From: Pseudomonas fluorescens
GTDB taxonomy: Bacteria; Pseudomonadota; Gammaproteobacteria; Pseudomonadales; Pseudomonadaceae
Direction: 5' to 3'
Length of the DNA: 64,000 nt
NCBI RefSeq assembly: GCF_002022275.1
Contig: NZ_MSDF01000014.1
Coordinates: forward strand, 602,811-666,810
The notes beneath the pieces are model-generated. The model did no database searches. It saw only the letters and a list, made by a program, of their open reading frames with translations, and had not been told where the DNA came from. How positions within the stretch are numbered: position 1 is the first letter of the stretch; each line of letters begins with the position of its first letter. The position numbers and the translations under genes are program-made. Positions 35,514 to 45,265 of the stretch are shown in pieces.

Positions 35514-35714
35514 ATGAGCAAAGTAAAACCTGATCCGCCCCACCACTTTTTCACCCCCCACCCCGACCTCAGTCTTGAAGACGCCCTGGCTTACGCCTCA
35601 GACCTGCTCCACTGCGCCGAAGGATTAAGTGATTCGCCCAAAGCCGCCGGCTACTTGATGGAGATGGCCAAGGTCATGGTGGACCGTTCACTGGACTGCA
35701 TGAGCCCGCAGTAA
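35514..35714 (+). CDS. DUF6124 family small protein
   Basis: This 66-residue protein begins MSKVKPDPPHHFFTPHPDLSLEDALAYAS and continues with a helical Cys-containing region (DLLHCAEGLSDSPKAAGYLMEMAKVMVDRSLDC). This is a common Pseudomonas small-protein family of unknown function (DUF6124, related to DUF3077). GGAG at 35502-35505 is eight bases before the ATG and lies within a leader hairpin. The gene plus leader is bracketed by two near-identical REP doublets. It is a candidate for post-transcriptional control. Confidence 0.82.
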   Translation: MSKVKPDPPHHFFTPHPDLSLEDALAYASDLLHCAEGLSDSPKAAGYLMEMAKVMVDRSLDCMSPQ

Positions 35715-35717
35715 CCC

Positions 35718-35807
35718 TGTGGGAGCTGGCTTGCCTGCGATGACGGAGTGTCAGCTGACATAAATACTGGCTGTGCCGACGCTATCGCAGGCAAGCCAGC
35801 TCCCACA
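35718..35807. repeat. REP doublet, second of a near-identical pair
   Basis: It begins four bases after the DUF6124 stop and differs by one centre base from the copy at 35051-35140. It probably terminates the DUF6124 transcript and faces the convergent Lrp-family gene. Confidence 0.88.
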
Positions 35808-35836
35808 GGGGTTGGGCGGTGGTTTCAAGTACGCTA

Positions 35837-36319
35837 TCAGCCGGGCAAATGCCCCAGCGGCAACGCCCCTGGGGTTTTCACGGTTTGAATCGCGAAATTA
35901 CTGCGAATATCCCTCACCCCCGGCAGCTTCAACAGGCTGCCGGTGACAAACCGCTCATACCCGCGCAAATCCGGCACCACCACCTGCAACAGAAAGTCCG
36001 ATTCCCCCGACACCAGAAACGCCGAGATCACCTCCGGCAGCGCCATCACGGCCTCGCGAAAGGCGTTGGCCTCGGTGTCGTTGTGGCGCTCCACCTTCAC
36101 GCCAACAAACACCATCATCCCCAGGCCCACTTCATCGCGGTCGAGGGTGGCCTGGTAGCCGCGAATCACCCCGGCTTCTTCGAGCAGGCGCACACGCCTC
36201 AGGCAAGGTGAAGCAGACAGGCCGATCTCATCGGCGAGCTGCACGTTGCTCAGGCGACCATCGCGCTGCAGGGCTTCAAGAATCTTGCGGTCAAAAGCAT
36301 CGAGTTTCAGATTTGGCAT
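35837..36319 (-). CDS. Lrp/AsnC family transcriptional regulator
   Basis: This 160-residue regulator has an N-terminal HTH (LDAFDRKILEALQRDGRLSNVQLADEIGLSASPCLRRVRLLEEAGVI) and a C-terminal RAM ligand domain (VGVKVERHN, then SGESDFLLQVVVPDLRGYERF). It is divergent from the LysE-type exporter at 36446 with 126 bases between them, the usual pattern for control of an amino-acid exporter by its regulator. The start at 36319 (MPNLKLDAF) is preferred; the open frame to 36430 runs into the promoter region. Confidence 0.92.
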   Translation of the reverse strand: MPNLKLDAFDRKILEALQRDGRLSNVQLADEIGLSASPCLRRVRLLEEAGVIRGYQATLDRDEVGLGMMVFVGVKVERHNDTEANAFREAVMALPEVISAFLVSGESDFLLQVVVPDLRGYERFVTGSLLKLPGVRDIRSNFAIQTVKTPGALPLGHLPG

Positions 36320-36445
36320 AAGTGAATGGCCGCAGTAGTGATTATTGGCAGACAGTGCCAAGACTAGACGCTTTTCTGGCTGACTACGCAAGCACCTGCC
36401 CCACCCTTCAACTCTAGAATTAGCCAACATTTGAGGAGGTGAAAC

Positions 36446-37075
36446 ATGGCGGAACTCTGGTTATTTCTGGTGGCTCTTTCGGTGGCGTATCTGTTGCCGG
36501 GGCCGGACATGATCCTGCTGCTGCAAACCGGCGCCCGCCAGGGCAAAGCCTTGGCGCTGACCACGGCGATTGGCCTGGGGCTGGCGCGAGCATGCCATGT
36601 GGCACTGGCGGGCATGGGCTTGGCGACCCTATTCAAGGTGGCACCGTGGACGTTTGACGTGGTGCGCCTGGGTGGCGCGGCCTATCTGTTGTGGCTGGGC
36701 GTGCAGTGCCTGCGCGCCAACATGCTGCCCGCCCTCGACTCGGCCAATACCGCGACAACAGCCCATGCCTGGCGCGCGGCATTCCAGCGTGGCCTGCTCA
36801 CAAACCTGCTCAACCCCAAGGCGCTGCTGTTCTGCTCGGTGCTGCTGCCGCAGTTCATCAACCCGCAGGCCGGCCCGGTGGCGGCGCAGTTTGCTTGGCT
36901 GGGCGTGATTCTGGTGGCCGTCGGTTTCGTGTTCGATTGCTGTTACGCCCTGGCCGGTGCGCGTATCGGCCACTGGCTGGCGCGCAATCGCTCGGCGCAA
37001 CGCGTGCAGCAGTGGTTGTTTGGCAGTCTTTTGATCGGTTTTGCGGTACGCCTCACCTTTGTGCAACACGCCTGA
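36446..37075 (+). CDS. LysE/RhtB family amino-acid exporter
   Basis: This 209-residue inner-membrane protein has six hydrophobic segments and the family N-terminus AYLLPGPDMILLLQTGARQGKALAL, followed by LTNLLNPKALLFCSVLLPQFI. It exports amino acids or similar small molecules; the substrate is unknown. GGAGGTG sits just before the ATG. It is divergent from the Lrp-family regulator. Confidence 0.9.
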   Translation: MAELWLFLVALSVAYLLPGPDMILLLQTGARQGKALALTTAIGLGLARACHVALAGMGLATLFKVAPWTFDVVRLGGAAYLLWLGVQCLRANMLPALDSANTATTAHAWRAAFQRGLLTNLLNPKALLFCSVLLPQFINPQAGPVAAQFAWLGVILVAVGFVFDCCYALAGARIGHWLARNRSAQRVQQWLFGSLLIGFAVRLTFVQHA

Positions 37076-37153
37076 GCCGATCGGCGTATCACGGTCATCT
37101 TTTGTATCAAAGACGCGTGTAATATACGCCGCACTTAGCCAGGGATGCTCACC

Positions 37154-40100
37154 ATGTTCGATTCGTTGAAAGCGATCAGCCGCCGTATTGCCGGTGCGTT
37201 ATTGACTGTGGTGAGGGCCGTCTTTGGCCAATGGCAACCGCCTTCGTGGCTGCGGACTATCGGCCGTGGGCTGGGGAACTTGGGAGGCAAGGCTCGCGCT
37301 TATCCGCGCCAGGCGGGCGCCGGGGTCTTGGGCCTGGTATTGCTGGCCGCCGCTGGCTTCTACGGCTGGCAGTGGTATTCCCATCTGCCGCAGCCGCACA
37401 CCGTGGGCTATTCGCTGCACAAACCAAACCTCACCGACTACACCCAGCCCGTACCGGTTGTGGATAACTTGCAGGTGCGTTTCGCCGAATCCGTGGCCCC
37501 CCTGGCGGCGATTGGCAAGCCGGTGACCGAAGGCATCACCCTCAAACCCGAGGTCGCGGGTGCCTGGCGCTGGTCCGATGACCACACCTTGCAGTTCGTG
37601 CCGGAAAAAGACTGGCCCATCGACGCCCATTACACCCTCGACCTGGCCAAGAAAAACCTGATGGCCGACGGCGTGTTGCTCAGCCAATACAGCAGCCAGT
37701 TTTCCACCCAGCCATTTCGCGCGACCCTGGCGCAAAACGAGCTGTATCAGGACCCGTCCAACCCGACGCTGAAACAGCTGGTGGCGACCTTTCATTTTTC
37801 CCACCCGGTGGATGAAGACAACCTGCGCAAACGCGCGACGGTCATCCTCGGCAAAGGCCTGGCTTACCGCGACGCCCAGTTACCGAACCGTCCGGAAATC
37901 ACCTTCGACGATAAAAAGCTCAATGCCTACGTGCGCTCGGCCGCCCTGGCCACGCCGCTGGAAAGCACGCCGGTCAGCGCCAAGCTCGACGAAGGCATCA
38001 AGGCCCGCGACGGCGGCAACGCCAGCACCGCACCGCTGGTGTCGGAAGTCACCGTACCGGGCCGTTATCGCCTGACCTTCACCGCCGCCGAAGTGAGTTT
38101 TGTCGACAATGAACGCGGCGAGCCGGAGCCGGTGCTGATGTTCAGCAGCTCCAGCGCCGTGGCCGATGAGACCATTGCCGGTAAGGTTCAGGCCTGGCTG
38201 CTGCCGGAAAAAGCCCAGGACGACACACGCCCCTATAACAGCAACGACATTGATGACGCCCTGCTGGCCCGCAGCACCAAGGTCAAACTGACCCACGTAC
38301 CCAGCGTCGAGCCGCTGAACACCTTGCACGCCTTCAAGTTCAAGGCCCCGGCGGGTCGCGCGCTGTATGTGCGCGTGCCGGCCAACCTGGAAGCCATCGG
38401 CGGCTATCTGGCGAAAAATCCTACGGCGTCGCTGATCAGCATGCCGGCGTATCCGCGCACCTTGCAGTTTTTGTCTGACGGCGCGTTGCTCAGCCTTAAT
38501 GGCGAAAAACGCCTGGGCTTCATGGCCCGTGGCGTACCCGGCGCCCATGTGGAAATCGCCCGCCTGCTGCCCAACCAGCTGCAACATTTGGTGGACCAGA
38601 GCAGCGGCAGCTTCGCCCGGCCCAACTTTGGCAACGAGTATTTCGATCGCATGGTCGAGCGCCAGTCCCTGGACATTCCGCTGTCGTCCAATGACCCGGC
38701 GAAAACCGTTTACGACAACGTGGACCTCAGCCACTACCTCACCGCCAATGGCGGCCGACGCGGCATTTTTGTGCTCAAGCTGAGCCCGCAGGATGATCCG
38801 GCGGAACGCACCTTCGAGTACGACAGCACGAGCACCAGCGACCTGCGTTTCATCGTGGTGACGGACTTGGGCATCATCGCCAAACGCTCCAGCGACGGCA
38901 GCCATGATGTGTACGTGCAGTCCATCGGCAATGGTTCGCCGGTGTCCGACGCGCAAGTCGACATCATCGGCCGCAACGGTTTGCCGGTCAGCAGTGGCCG
39001 CACCGACGCCGAAGGCCACGCGCATTTTGCCAAGCTGGATGAACTGCGCCGTGAGAAAACGCCGCTGATGTATGTGGTCACGCGCGGCAATGACCAGTCG
39101 TTCCTGCCGATTGCCCGTCGCTCCCAACAGCTGGATTTGTCGCGCTTTGATGTAGGCGGTTTGGAAGAAGACGGTGCGATTGATCGCCTCAGCGCCTATA
39201 TGTTTACCGACCGTGGCCTGTACCGCCCGGGCGAAACCGCGCATTTGGGCATGATCGTGCGCAGTGGCAACTGGAAAGGCGCGCTGCAAGGCCTGCCGGT
39301 GGAACTGCAAATTACCGACCCGCGCGGCCTGGAAGTGATTCGCCAACCGCTTAAGCTGTCCGCCAGCGGTTTTGAAACCTTTGATTTCCCCAGCAGCGAA
39401 GTCGCCCCCGCCGGGGAGTACACCGCAACCTTGCAACTGATCGGCGAGAAGCAAACCCGCACCGACCTGGGCAGTGTCAGCTTCAAGGTCCGCGACTTTG
39501 AGCCGGACCGCATGAAAGTCAGCCTGAGCCTGCACGACACGCCTGTGCAGGGCTGGATTCCACCGGACCAAGTGGTGGCCAAAGTCACCGCCATGCACCT
39601 GTTCGGCGCCCCGGCGTCGGGCCGTCGCGTCACCGCGAAAATGTCCCTGAGCCCCACGCTCGCGGCGTTCGACCGTTACCCGGATTACCGCTTCCGCCTC
39701 AATGATTCCCTGGAAGATGCCAGCACCGAAGACCTGGCCGAAACCACCGTCGACGATAACGGCCAGGCGGTGCTCGACCTCAACCTGCAACGTTTCGCCA
39801 ACAGCACCTATCGCCTGCAAGTGATGACCCAGGTGTTCGAAGCCGAAGGCGGTCGCAACGTGGCGGCGCAAAGTGCCTTGCTGGTGTCGTCCGCGCCTTA
39901 CCTCGTCGGTGTGAAAAGTCAGGATTCGCTGTCGTACGTCGCCAAGGACGCCCCGCGCGAGGTGCAATGGCTGGCCGTCGCACCCGACCTGACCCCGCTG
40001 GCCGTAGAGGGCCTGACCAGTGAAGTGGTCGAACACCGTTACGTGTCGGTGCTGGTGAAACAGTCCAACGGCACTTACAAATACGAGTCGCGCATCAAGA

Positions 40101-42961
40101 ACATCAGCCAACCGGCCTCGCCGTTGGTGATGAGCAAAGACGGCGCCAAGCAGGCCTTGAACACCGGCACGCCGGGGGATTTCACCCTGCAAGTGAAGGA
40201 CGCCAACGGCAACCTGCTGAACCAGATCGACTACAGCGTGGCCGGGCGTGGCAACACCTCTCGCTCGCTTGAGCGCAACGCCGAACTGCAACTGCGCCTG
40301 GATAAACGCAGCTACGCCAGCGGTGATGAGATTGCCATCAGCATTCGCGCGCCGTACACCGGCGCGGGCTTGATCACCATTGAGCGCGACAAGGTCTACA
40401 CCCAGCAGTGGTTCAAGGCCGACAGCACCAACAGCGTGCAACACATCCGTGTGCCTGCGGGGCTTGAGGGCAATGCCTACGTCAACGTGCAGTTTGTGCG
40501 CGATATGGGCTCGGCCGAGGTGTACATGAGCCCGCTGTCCTACGGCGTGGTGCCGTTCAGCATCAACCTGGATGCGCGACGCATGGCGTTGAAGGTTGAA
40601 GGGCCTGTGAAGATCGAGCCGGGGCAAACGCTGGACATCAAGGTGACGGCCGACCGCCCGGGCCGCGCAGTGGTCTACGCGGTGGACGAAGGCATCCTGC
40701 AAGTGGCGCGCTATCAGACGCCGGACCCGTTGGGGTTCTTCTTCCAGAAACGCGCGTTGGAGGTCGGCACCAGTCAGATTCTTGACCTGATCCTGCCGGA
40801 ATTCAGCCGCCTGCTCAGTGGGGCAGCGCCCGGTGGCGATACAGAAGGCGCCCTGGCCAATCACCTGAACCCGTTCAAACGTAAACATCAGCCGCCAGTG
40901 GCCTGGTGGTCCGGGTTGGTCGACCTGCCGGCCGGTGAAACCGTGCTGCATTACCAGGTACCGGACAGCTTCAACGGCAAGTTGCACCTGTTTGCGGTGG
41001 CGGTGGATGCCGACAGCGTCGGCGTCAGCGAGGCCAGCACCGACGTGCGCGGGCCGATCGTGATCACGCCTAACGTGCCCGCCTTTGTGGCGCCGGGGGA
41101 TGTGTTCAGCGTCAGCGCCGGGGTGTTCAGCAACCTCGACGCGGCGGCCGATGTGAAGTTTGAAGTGCAGACCAGCGCGGGGCTGATCGTGCAGGGCGAC
41201 AAGGCCAGCACGCTGTCGTTGCAACCGCGCAAGGAAGGCACCGCCGAGTTCAAGATCAAGGTGGGTGAAACCCTCGGCTCGGCGGACCTGCGTTTTGTCG
41301 CGGTACTGCCCGACGGCAAGCGCATCCAGGTGGCCGAAACCACCTCGATCCGCCCACTGAGCGAACACCGCGTAGCCCTGAGCCTGGGCCGTTTCGACAG
41401 CGCCAGCAAAGAGCTCAAACCCACCCGCGAGCTGTTCAGCCAACTGCGCGACGTGCAACTGGGCGTGGCGGCCTCGCCGCTGGTGTGGGCCAACGGCCTC
41501 AAGCATTACCTGGATGACTACGGCTACGCCTGCACCGAGCAATTGGTGTCCAAGGCCATGCCGGCGTTGATCTGGGGCGGCAACGCGCCCGAAGCCGAGC
41601 AGGCCTTCAGCAGCGCCGTACGCATGCTGCGCCAGCGTCAGAATCAGGCCGGAGGCTTTGGCTTGTGGGCGGCCAACCCGGACGTGGCGCCTTACGCCAG
41701 CCTGTACGCCACCGACTTCCTGATCGAAGCCAGGGAACGCGGGCTGCCGGTGCCGGAAGACCTGTTGGTACGCTCGAATGCCTATCTGACAGATTTGGCC
41801 AACGGCCCGAGCGAAGGCCTGTCGGAATTGCGCAACCGCGCGTACGCCAGTTACCTGCTAAGCCGTCAGGGGATTCTGGTGAGCGGCGCCTTGAGCGATA
41901 TCCGCGAGCGCTACGAGACTTACTTCAAGGACACGTGGCAGAACGATCTGGGCGCCGCGTACCTGGCCGCCAGCTACAAACTGCTCAAGCAGGATCGTCA
42001 GGCGGACGCGCTATTCCGCAAGGTTCCATGGCGCTCGCTTGTGGATAAGTGGGACAGCGACGGCCTGTATTACGACCCGCTGGTGCACGATGCCGAGCAC
42101 CTGCACCTGCTCGCGCGGCACTTCCCCGAGTTGCTGGACGACGTGCCGGCGGCGCTGCTGGATAAACTCGGCAAGCGCCTTAACGAGCAGCGTTACAACT
42201 CGTTGTCGGCAGCCCTGTTGCTGCGCGCCCTGGACAATTACGGCCAGCGTGCCCAAAGCGACATGACCCTCAAGGCCACCGCCTGGCTGGGCGACAAGCA
42301 ACAACAATTGCTGGAAATGGCTGGCCAACCGCCGCGCGCTGCCGTACCGGGCGCCACGCAGAAGCTAGTGATGGAAAAAACCGACGGCCCGGCCGCGTTC
42401 TACATGCTCAGCGAAGCCGGTTTCGACAAGGGCGCCAAGCTCAAGCCGATCACCAATGGCCTGGAAATTATCCACGAGTACCTCGACCTCAAAGGCGAGC
42501 CGGTGAGCAAAGTCGCGGTAGGCGATGAGTTCCTGGTGCGCCTGCGCCTGCGCGCCACCGACCGTGACCAAGTGCAGCAAGTGGCCGTGGTCGACTTGCT
42601 GCCGGGGGGCGTCGAGCCTGTGTATAACTTGCCGCCGGAGCCGGAAGCCGCCAGCACCGAGGAAAGTGAAAGCGATGATGCCGAGTACGTGGAAACCGCC
42701 GACGGCGAAGAAACTGAAACCTGGCAGGCGCCCATCGGCGAAACCGAGCTGAGTAACTGGCAGCCGGACTACGTGGACGTGCGCGATGATCGGGTAGTGT
42801 TGTACGGCACCGCGCTGCGCGACGTAGGCACTTTCGTTTACCGCGTGCGCGCCACCAACGCCGGTACCTTCAACACGCCACCGGCCTACGCCGAAGGCAT
42901 GTACGAAACCACCCTGCAAGGGCGCGGCAAAGTAGGCCAGCTTGAAATTACCAAGCCTTAA
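37154..42961 (+). CDS. Bacterial alpha-2-macroglobulin with thioester (YfhM type)
   Basis: This very large protein (about 1935 residues) traps attacking proteases in the periplasm. After a basic N-terminus and one membrane helix (GVLGLVLLAAAGFYGWQW, about 58-75), MG beta-sandwich domains follow (YMFTDRGLYRPGETAHLG near 690). Then comes the alpha-helical thioester domain with CTEQ, the Cys codon at 41531-41533. The C-terminal receptor-like part has an acidic insert (ESESDDAEYVETADGEETE). The start at 37154 is preferred because AGGGA lies eight bases upstream; 37145 also fits. It overlaps pbpC by 20 bases, as in E. coli yfhM-pbpC. Confidence 0.92.
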   Translation: MFDSLKAISRRIAGALLTVVRAVFGQWQPPSWLRTIGRGLGNLGGKARAYPRQAGAGVLGLVLLAAAGFYGWQWYSHLPQPHTVGYSLHKPNLTDYTQPVPVVDNLQVRFAESVAPLAAIGKPVTEGITLKPEVAGAWRWSDDHTLQFVPEKDWPIDAHYTLDLAKKNLMADGVLLSQYSSQFSTQPFRATLAQNELYQDPSNPTLKQLVATFHFSHPVDEDNLRKRATVILGKGLAYRDAQLPNRPEITFDDKKLNAYVRSAALATPLESTPVSAKLDEGIKARDGGNASTAPLVSEVTVPGRYRLTFTAAEVSFVDNERGEPEPVLMFSSSSAVADETIAGKVQAWLLPEKAQDDTRPYNSNDIDDALLARSTKVKLTHVPSVEPLNTLHAFKFKAPAGRALYVRVPANLEAIGGYLAKNPTASLISMPAYPRTLQFLSDGALLSLNGEKRLGFMARGVPGAHVEIARLLPNQLQHLVDQSSGSFARPNFGNEYFDRMVERQSLDIPLSSNDPAKTVYDNVDLSHYLTANGGRRGIFVLKLSPQDDPAERTFEYDSTSTSDLRFIVVTDLGIIAKRSSDGSHDVYVQSIGNGSPVSDAQVDIIGRNGLPVSSGRTDAEGHAHFAKLDELRREKTPLMYVVTRGNDQSFLPIARRSQQLDLSRFDVGGLEEDGAIDRLSAYMFTDRGLYRPGETAHLGMIVRSGNWKGALQGLPVELQITDPRGLEVIRQPLKLSASGFETFDFPSSEVAPAGEYTATLQLIGEKQTRTDLGSVSFKVRDFEPDRMKVSLSLHDTPVQGWIPPDQVVAKVTAMHLFGAPASGRRVTAKMSLSPTLAAFDRYPDYRFRLNDSLEDASTEDLAETTVDDNGQAVLDLNLQRFANSTYRLQVMTQVFEAEGGRNVAAQSALLVSSAPYLVGVKSQDSLSYVAKDAPREVQWLAVAPDLTPLAVEGLTSEVVEHRYVSVLVKQSNGTYKYESRIKNISQPASPLVMSKDGAKQALNTGTPGDFTLQVKDANGNLLNQIDYSVAGRGNTSRSLERNAELQLRLDKRSYASGDEIAISIRAPYTGAGLITIERDKVYTQQWFKADSTNSVQHIRVPAGLEGNAYVNVQFVRDMGSAEVYMSPLSYGVVPFSINLDARRMALKVEGPVKIEPGQTLDIKVTADRPGRAVVYAVDEGILQVARYQTPDPLGFFFQKRALEVGTSQILDLILPEFSRLLSGAAPGGDTEGALANHLNPFKRKHQPPVAWWSGLVDLPAGETVLHYQVPDSFNGKLHLFAVAVDADSVGVSEASTDVRGPIVITPNVPAFVAPGDVFSVSAGVFSNLDAAADVKFEVQTSAGLIVQGDKASTLSLQPRKEGTAEFKIKVGETLGSADLRFVAVLPDGKRIQVAETTSIRPLSEHRVALSLGRFDSASKELKPTRELFSQLRDVQLGVAASPLVWANGLKHYLDDYGYACTEQLVSKAMPALIWGGNAPEAEQAFSSAVRMLRQRQNQAGGFGLWAANPDVAPYASLYATDFLIEARERGLPVPEDLLVRSNAYLTDLANGPSEGLSELRNRAYASYLLSRQGILVSGALSDIRERYETYFKDTWQNDLGAAYLAASYKLLKQDRQADALFRKVPWRSLVDKWDSDGLYYDPLVHDAEHLHLLARHFPELLDDVPAALLDKLGKRLNEQRYNSLSAALLLRALDNYGQRAQSDMTLKATAWLGDKQQQLLEMAGQPPRAAVPGATQKLVMEKTDGPAAFYMLSEAGFDKGAKLKPITNGLEIIHEYLDLKGEPVSKVAVGDEFLVRLRLRATDRDQVQQVAVVDLLPGGVEPVYNLPPEPEAASTEESESDDAEYVETADGEETETWQAPIGETELSNWQPDYVDVRDDRVVLYGTALRDVGTFVYRVRATNAGTFNTPPAYAEGMYETTLQGRGKVGQLEITKP

Positions 42962-45251
42962 ACGCCTGACGCCGCTGCTGGCAGCGGCGGCGCTCTTTGT
43001 GGGAGGGCTGGCGGGGCTGCGGCTGTGGCCGCATGCCCCGCTGGAGCAAGCCGTGACCTCGTCGCGGGTGGTATTGGCCGACGATGGCTCGCTGTTGCGC
43101 ATGACGCTGGCTGACGACGGCCAATACCGACTTTGGCTACCGCTGGAGCGTATGTCACCGTCATTGGTCGAAGCCTTGCTGCTCAAGGAAGACCGCAATT
43201 TCTACTGGCACCCGGGGATCAATCCCCCGGCGTTGCTGCGCGCGGCGCTGGCCACTTACAGCGGCGGCCAGCGCCAGGGCGGCTCAACCTTGAGCATGCA
43301 ATTGGCACGGCGCCTGTGGGACCTGAACACCCGCCAGGTACCCGGCAAGTTGCAGCAGATGGCATTGGCGTTGTGGCTGGAGGCGCGTTACAGCAAACAC
43401 GACATCCTTGAGGCTTACCTGAACCTGGCGCCCATGGGCGGCAATATCGAAGGCGCCGAGGCGGCCAGCCGCATCTATTTTGGCAAGTCGGCCGCGCAGT
43501 TGTCGTTGTCCGAAGCCTTGGCGCTGGCGGTGATTCCGCAGCAACCGGGACGGCGCGCACGCTTCGGGCCTTCGCTGCAAAACGCACGGCTGCGGTTGAT
43601 GGCGGACTGGCGCGAAACTTATCCACAAGACCCGCGTAACGACAGTTTGCTGGACTTGGCGCTGGAAGCCCGCAACCGCCAGCAAATACCGTTTCTGGCG
43701 CCGCACTTGAGCGAGCAACTGCTGGCGTCCCAGGCCGGCAATGAAATCAACAGCACGCTTAATCTGCCGTTGCAGCAATTGCTGGAGCGCCTGATCACCG
43801 GCTTTATCGCCGAGCGGCGCAGCACCGGCGTGGAGAACGCCACGGCGATCCTCATCGACAGCCGCGACCAGAGCGTGAAAGCGCTGGTGGGCTCGGCGGA
43901 TTACTTATCCACAGGCATTCACGGTCAAGTCAACGGCGTGTTGTCGCGGCGCTCGCCGGGTTCGACCCTCAAACCATTTTTGTATGGGCTGGCGCTGGAT
44001 CAGGGCGTGATCCACCCCATGAGCATCCTTAAGGATTTGCCGACGAACTTCGGCTACTTCCAACCGGAAAATTTCGACGGCAGTTTTGTCGGCCCACTGA
44101 CGGCACGGGACGCGTTAATCCGTAGCCGAAATATCCCGGCGGTGTGGCTCGCCAGCCAGGTGAAATCCCCCTCTTTATACGGCCTGCTGCAACGCGCCGG
44201 CATCAAAGGCTTGCGTGACGAAAGCCATTACGGCTTGGCCCTGGCCCTCGGCGGCGGCGAGATGACGCCGGAGGAACTGGCGCGGCTGTACGTGATGCTG
44301 GCCGGTGACGGGCATTTGCGGCCGCTGCGCTATGTGCAGGAGCAGCCGCAATCCACCGGTGCGCAACTGCTGACGCCGCAAGCCGCCTTTATGGTGCGCG
44401 ACATGCTGCGCCGCAACCCGCGGCCCGACGGTTTGCCCGGTCGCCACTGGCGCACCGCCTGGAAAACCGGCACCTCGTGGGGTTTTCACGATGCATGGAG
44501 CGCAGGGCTGGTCGGCCCGTATGTGCTGGTGGTGTGGGTGGGCAATTTCGATGGCCGGCCGAACCCGGCATTTATCGGCGCCAAGACCGCCGCGCCGCTG
44601 TTTTTCCGGATTGCCGACGCGCTGCCACTGGCGCAGCCCAACGTGGTGATCAAGCCCGACAAGCCGCCCGCCGGGCTGGTGCGCATCGACGTGTGTGCCG
44701 CGTCTGGCGAGTTGCCCAACCGCTGGTGCCCGCAAACCCGAAAGACCTGGTACATCCCCGGCGTGTCGCCGATTCGCGTGTCCAACCTGCACCGTCCGGT
44801 GCTCATCGACACACGCACCGGCAAGGCGGCGTGCCCGCCGTTCGAGGCGCAATACACCCGCGAAGAAGTCTTCGAATTCTGGCCCAGCGATGTGCAGCGC
44901 CTGTACCGCGCCGCCGGCCTGCCTCGGCGCACGCCGCCCAACGTGATGAAAAACTGCCAGCCCAACCGCCTCAGCGACCGCAGCGAAGCGCCGCAAATAC
45001 GCTCGCCGCTGACCCAAGTGAGCTATCAGTTGCGCCTGTCTCAGCCACAGGAAAGCATCCCGCTGAACGCCAACGCCGCCAGCGATGCCGCGACGCTGTA
45101 CTGGTTTGCCAACCAGACCCTGATCGGCCAGGGCCCGCCGCAAACCACGCTGAACTGGCGGCCGGGCAAGTCGGGGGAGTACCGGCTGCGGGTCAGCGAT
45201 GATCAGGGACGCAGCACCAGCCGGGGTTTGAAAGTGGAGTTTGTGCCCTAG
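42942..45251 (+). CDS. pbpC: Penicillin-binding protein 1C
   Basis: This 769-residue bifunctional peptidoglycan synthase has a signal anchor (LTPLLAAAALFVGGLAGLRLW). The glycosyltransferase domain has LKEDRNFYWHPG, GGSTLSMQLARRLW and YLNLAPMGG. The transpeptidase has SPGSTLKPFLYGL (SxxK, about 345), SRN (IRSRNIPAVW) and WKTGTSWG. A C-terminal beta-sandwich of the BiPBP_C type ends the protein. The start is TTG at 42942, inside the end of the macroglobulin gene, which fits translational coupling. Pairing with a macroglobulin suggests wall repair after protease entry. A 96-base inverted repeat follows. Confidence 0.93.
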   Translation: MKLPSLKRLTPLLAAAALFVGGLAGLRLWPHAPLEQAVTSSRVVLADDGSLLRMTLADDGQYRLWLPLERMSPSLVEALLLKEDRNFYWHPGINPPALLRAALATYSGGQRQGGSTLSMQLARRLWDLNTRQVPGKLQQMALALWLEARYSKHDILEAYLNLAPMGGNIEGAEAASRIYFGKSAAQLSLSEALALAVIPQQPGRRARFGPSLQNARLRLMADWRETYPQDPRNDSLLDLALEARNRQQIPFLAPHLSEQLLASQAGNEINSTLNLPLQQLLERLITGFIAERRSTGVENATAILIDSRDQSVKALVGSADYLSTGIHGQVNGVLSRRSPGSTLKPFLYGLALDQGVIHPMSILKDLPTNFGYFQPENFDGSFVGPLTARDALIRSRNIPAVWLASQVKSPSLYGLLQRAGIKGLRDESHYGLALALGGGEMTPEELARLYVMLAGDGHLRPLRYVQEQPQSTGAQLLTPQAAFMVRDMLRRNPRPDGLPGRHWRTAWKTGTSWGFHDAWSAGLVGPYVLVVWVGNFDGRPNPAFIGAKTAAPLFFRIADALPLAQPNVVIKPDKPPAGLVRIDVCAASGELPNRWCPQTRKTWYIPGVSPIRVSNLHRPVLIDTRTGKAACPPFEAQYTREEVFEFWPSDVQRLYRAAGLPRRTPPNVMKNCQPNRLSDRSEAPQIRSPLTQVSYQLRLSQPQESIPLNANAASDAATLYWFANQTLIGQGPPQTTLNWRPGKSGEYRLRVSDDQGRSTSRGLKVEFVP

Positions 45252-45265
45252 ACGAGCACCTTCAT

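Noticed and set aside
37880..41542. Antisense open frame of 1220 codons over the macroglobulin gene
   Set aside because: It is an uninterrupted shadow caused by GC-rich codon use. Its composition (many His, Gln, Arg, Val) is typical of reverse-frame translation, and there is no ribosome site or recognisable domain.
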